Shown here piece after piece: positions 62,165-64,000 of a DNA stretch of 64,000 bases. Under the pieces are notes generated by a model, which searched no databases, was not told where the DNA came from, and worked only from the letters and a program-made list of their open reading frames with translations. The stretch is from assembly GCA_001510575.1 (NCBI GenBank), contig LNGK01000005.1:2666574-2730573 (forward strand), given 5' to 3'. The position numbers and the translations under genes were made by a program. How positions within the stretch are numbered: the stretch's first letter is position 1; every line of letters starts with the position of its first letter. The stretch is from Knoxdaviesia capensis (taxonomy: Eukaryota; Ascomycota; Sordariomycetes; Microascales; Gondwanamycetaceae).

Positions 62165-63400
62165 CCGTGCTTGTATCTTCCCGAGTTCCTGTCTCCGCAC
62201 TCCAATCCCTCCCTTCCTCCTCATGCTCTTTGAGTTCTCTGTTTTGTAGCTCTCCTTCGGAGACTCCAGCCCACCTTTCTCTTAAAAGACAAGCAGATAT
62301 CTTGATGAGTTGTCCACCGTTAGCCCCGGCATGATGCAGGCTTGGCACCCGCAGGTGAAAGGCGAGCCAGCCACGCAAAGTCCGGGCTGCATTTTCTTGG
62401 AGAGGGGACGGTTTTCTATGACATGTTTTTATTGGCATTTCCCGCAGTGGGGGACCGTACATACATACCGACACAAGAAAGGTACATGCGCACAAGAACA
62501 CCATGTTGTTGATACAAGAACTCGTGGAGGAGGCAAAGAAGGGCTTGGGCGAGTGGTACTTAGTCCAACGGGCATTCCAGTGAGCCGGCCTCCAATGCAA
62601 CCTGAGGAGAAAGAGGTGTGCGCAAGGAAGAAGGGTGTTGACGTTGGGCTGGAAACACGCCAGCCTCACAGTCACCCCGAGAGTAAAGCCTAAGCCATGA
62701 ATAAACTACTGTCAACCTTTTTGATACGGCGTCCGGAGGAATAGATCACAAAGGACATCTCATCTATCTCACGCCTCGACTCGCCTCATCTCCTCCCCTC
62801 TCTCCCTCATGGCTGGCCGCCTTTGTCAGTCACCCGCTGAGGGAAGAGCCGCTCTTCGGGAACCTTTTGTACGTTTCCTTTTCTTTAAAATGTTGGGACG
62901 ATGAGGCGTGCGTGATTATTCCTCCGGGTTTCTCGCCTCGCAAAGTTCGTTGTTGAGGCAAAATACAGGAATATACGTATATACATATACATATCTCCAC
63001 TACCACACGTCGCCACCTACACCATGCACGTCGAGGCTAGGCTGGAGTAAGTCTCAATGATATAGCAGAACTGGTTGTTTACTATGTATGAGGGCGAAAG
63101 CGGGTTGGGCGTATGTAGTTCTTGCTAATGTTCAGGCATAGTCTCCTATGCCCCCCTTTTTCTATTCTCAGAGATCTCCAGCAAGAGCCTCAAAATCCAT
63201 AACCACTATCACAGATTGCATTTTCATCTTTGGTTTTCAGGAATTCGGGAGTGGCCGCCAAAGCGCCTCCTTTTCTCCATCCATTGGTTCTGCTCTCCTC
63301 ATCCTCCGCATGTCTCCGCGAACTAAACGATGTGCCATGAACTCTGTGTGTATCTCTCCAGCATATCTACATATCTCTCTCTTACATGCGGAACACCCCC

Positions 63401-63599
63401 TCAAAAGTCCGGGTTCTCTACAAAGTACGCCTGGATCTCGTCAGCCCGGGCCGGCGGGACAAGATACACCGGGTGCGTGGTTTCCACCAGGTCCTCGTCG
63501 CCAAACAACGGCACAGTGAACTCGAAAGGGCGTGCCGTCCACCGTGTCAGATTCGCCGCCGAGTCGTCGTGGACAGGTGTCCAGTAGTTCTGGGCCGAG
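63401..63599 (-). CDS. C-terminal exon of an unrecognised protein (partial)
   Basis: A minus-strand frame of about 66 codons ends at TGA 63401-63403. Its composition is clearly coding-like, with GC-ending codons and a balanced, hydrophilic sequence: NYWTPVHDDSAANLTRW, then RPFEFTVPLFGDEDLVETTH, then HPVYLVPPARADEIQAYF and ENPDF. Upstream (63614-64000 on this strand) coding character stops abruptly, so this should be a last exon. Possible acceptors are the AG at 63601-63600 or the AG at 63591-63590. The rest of the gene probably lies beyond the window, after an intron. No Met in the exon looks like a natural start. I do not recognise the family. A truncated gene relic is the alternative. Confidence 0.45.
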
Positions 63600-63613
63600 C
63601 TCAGGCCACACAA

Positions 63614-64000
63614 TACATAGCACGAGTGATATGCATCAGGACTCCTAATTCGTTGGGCGAAGAAAGCGAGGTGGGTTTTTGGTTAGAAATTTCTTCTGAT
63701 AGTTGTCCTTTTGGAGTCAATTTGTTTTCCCCTCGGCACTGCGGCTTTGCAGATATTGCCACTCTGGAGGTGAGAGAGAGGGTGGAAATTTTCCATGAAG
63801 GATAAAAACTTTTTAAAGGCGTGAACGAAAGTTCTTGCTGGTATAGAAGCGGTTTTTTTTTTCTCGGTGCCCACAAGCACCACATCGCATCATGCATGCA
63901 TGGTGCAACTTAATGTGGACCACAGCAGGGCCCGCAAACGAGAATTATAGAGCAAAACTCCAGTAAAAATAGACACCGACACTAGTCGAGAGTGATAATG
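63614..64000. other. probable intron or flanking non-coding DNA
   Basis: No supportable coding frame on either strand. If the C-terminal exon at 63401-63599 is real, this stretch is its upstream intron or the edge of a further exon outside the window. Confidence 0.35.

Larger units (their letters stand above)
49142..63400. other. 14-kb gene-poor, microsatellite-rich block
   Basis: I find no protein, tRNA or rRNA gene I can support. The first ~1.4 kb is purine-rich on the plus strand, consistent with the leader of the dsRBD-like gene. The remainder holds dinucleotide, trinucleotide and pentanucleotide repeats, poly-C/poly-A and poly-T/poly-G junctions, and a four-N gap. Open frames of up to 188 codons exist (for example plus strand 55390-55956) but contain low-complexity or random-looking sequence. 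Confidence 0.5.

Noticed and set aside
1..64000. tRNA, 5S rRNA, CRISPR array or transposase
   Set aside because: I looked by eye for B-box words, 5S signature words, spaced direct repeats and transposase motifs on both strands and found none convincing; covariance and HMM searches were not possible.
1..64000. Secondary-metabolite gene cluster
   Set aside because: No polyketide synthase, NRPS, terpene synthase, P450 or cluster transcription factor is recognisable; the genes present are housekeeping types.

Overview
The window looks like nuclear DNA from a filamentous ascomycete, most likely Eurotiomycetes (an Aspergillus/Penicillium/Monascus-type genome). The placement rests on gene content: an HP1 homologue, fungal KCH potassium channel, fungal-length GDP-mannose pyrophosphorylase and fungal NMN adenylyltransferase. 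It also rests on short GT-AG introns (mostly 50-130 nt), C/T-rich leaders on the coding strand, and no operons or bacterial ribosome-binding sites. Genus is not decidable by eye. Gene density is low: eight well-supported protein genes, one small membrane-protein gene, one gene tail and one speculative small gene in 64 kb. Most of the sequence is intergenic DNA rich in simple repeats.

Layout. 1-11.87 kb: no gene I can support. 11.87-13.43 kb (+): HP1-type chromodomain/chromoshadow protein (hepA). 14.96-15.12 kb (+): 54-residue single-pass membrane protein. 17.99-18.20 kb (+): possible spliced 49-residue ORF. 21.12-22.60 kb (+): NMN adenylyltransferase. 23.27-25.52 kb (-): fusion of a pyridoxamine-phosphate-oxidase-like barrel with a ferredoxin-reductase-like module. 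27.31-29.74 kb (-): KCH-family potassium channel with a long disordered tail. 34.54-36.20 kb (+): kinase-fold protein lacking the catalytic residues and carrying a Cys-rich insert. 37.53-39.41 kb (+): glycerol kinase. 40.87-42.57 kb (-): GDP-mannose pyrophosphorylase. 47.77-49.14 kb (-): small dsRBD-like protein with a ~1 kb intron. 49.1-63.4 kb: gene-poor, many microsatellites and a 4-N assembly gap. 63.40-63.6 kb (-): C-terminal exon of an unrecognised gene.

The genes are mainly independent housekeeping functions: heterochromatin, NAD synthesis, glycerol entry into glycolysis, GDP-mannose supply for glycosylation and cell wall, and K+ uptake. They do not form a recognisable pathway cluster; I see no polyketide synthase, NRPS, transposase, tRNA, rRNA or CRISPR array. 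The most novel-looking item is the pseudokinase with a Cys-rich block inserted after its kinase subdomain-IX motif.
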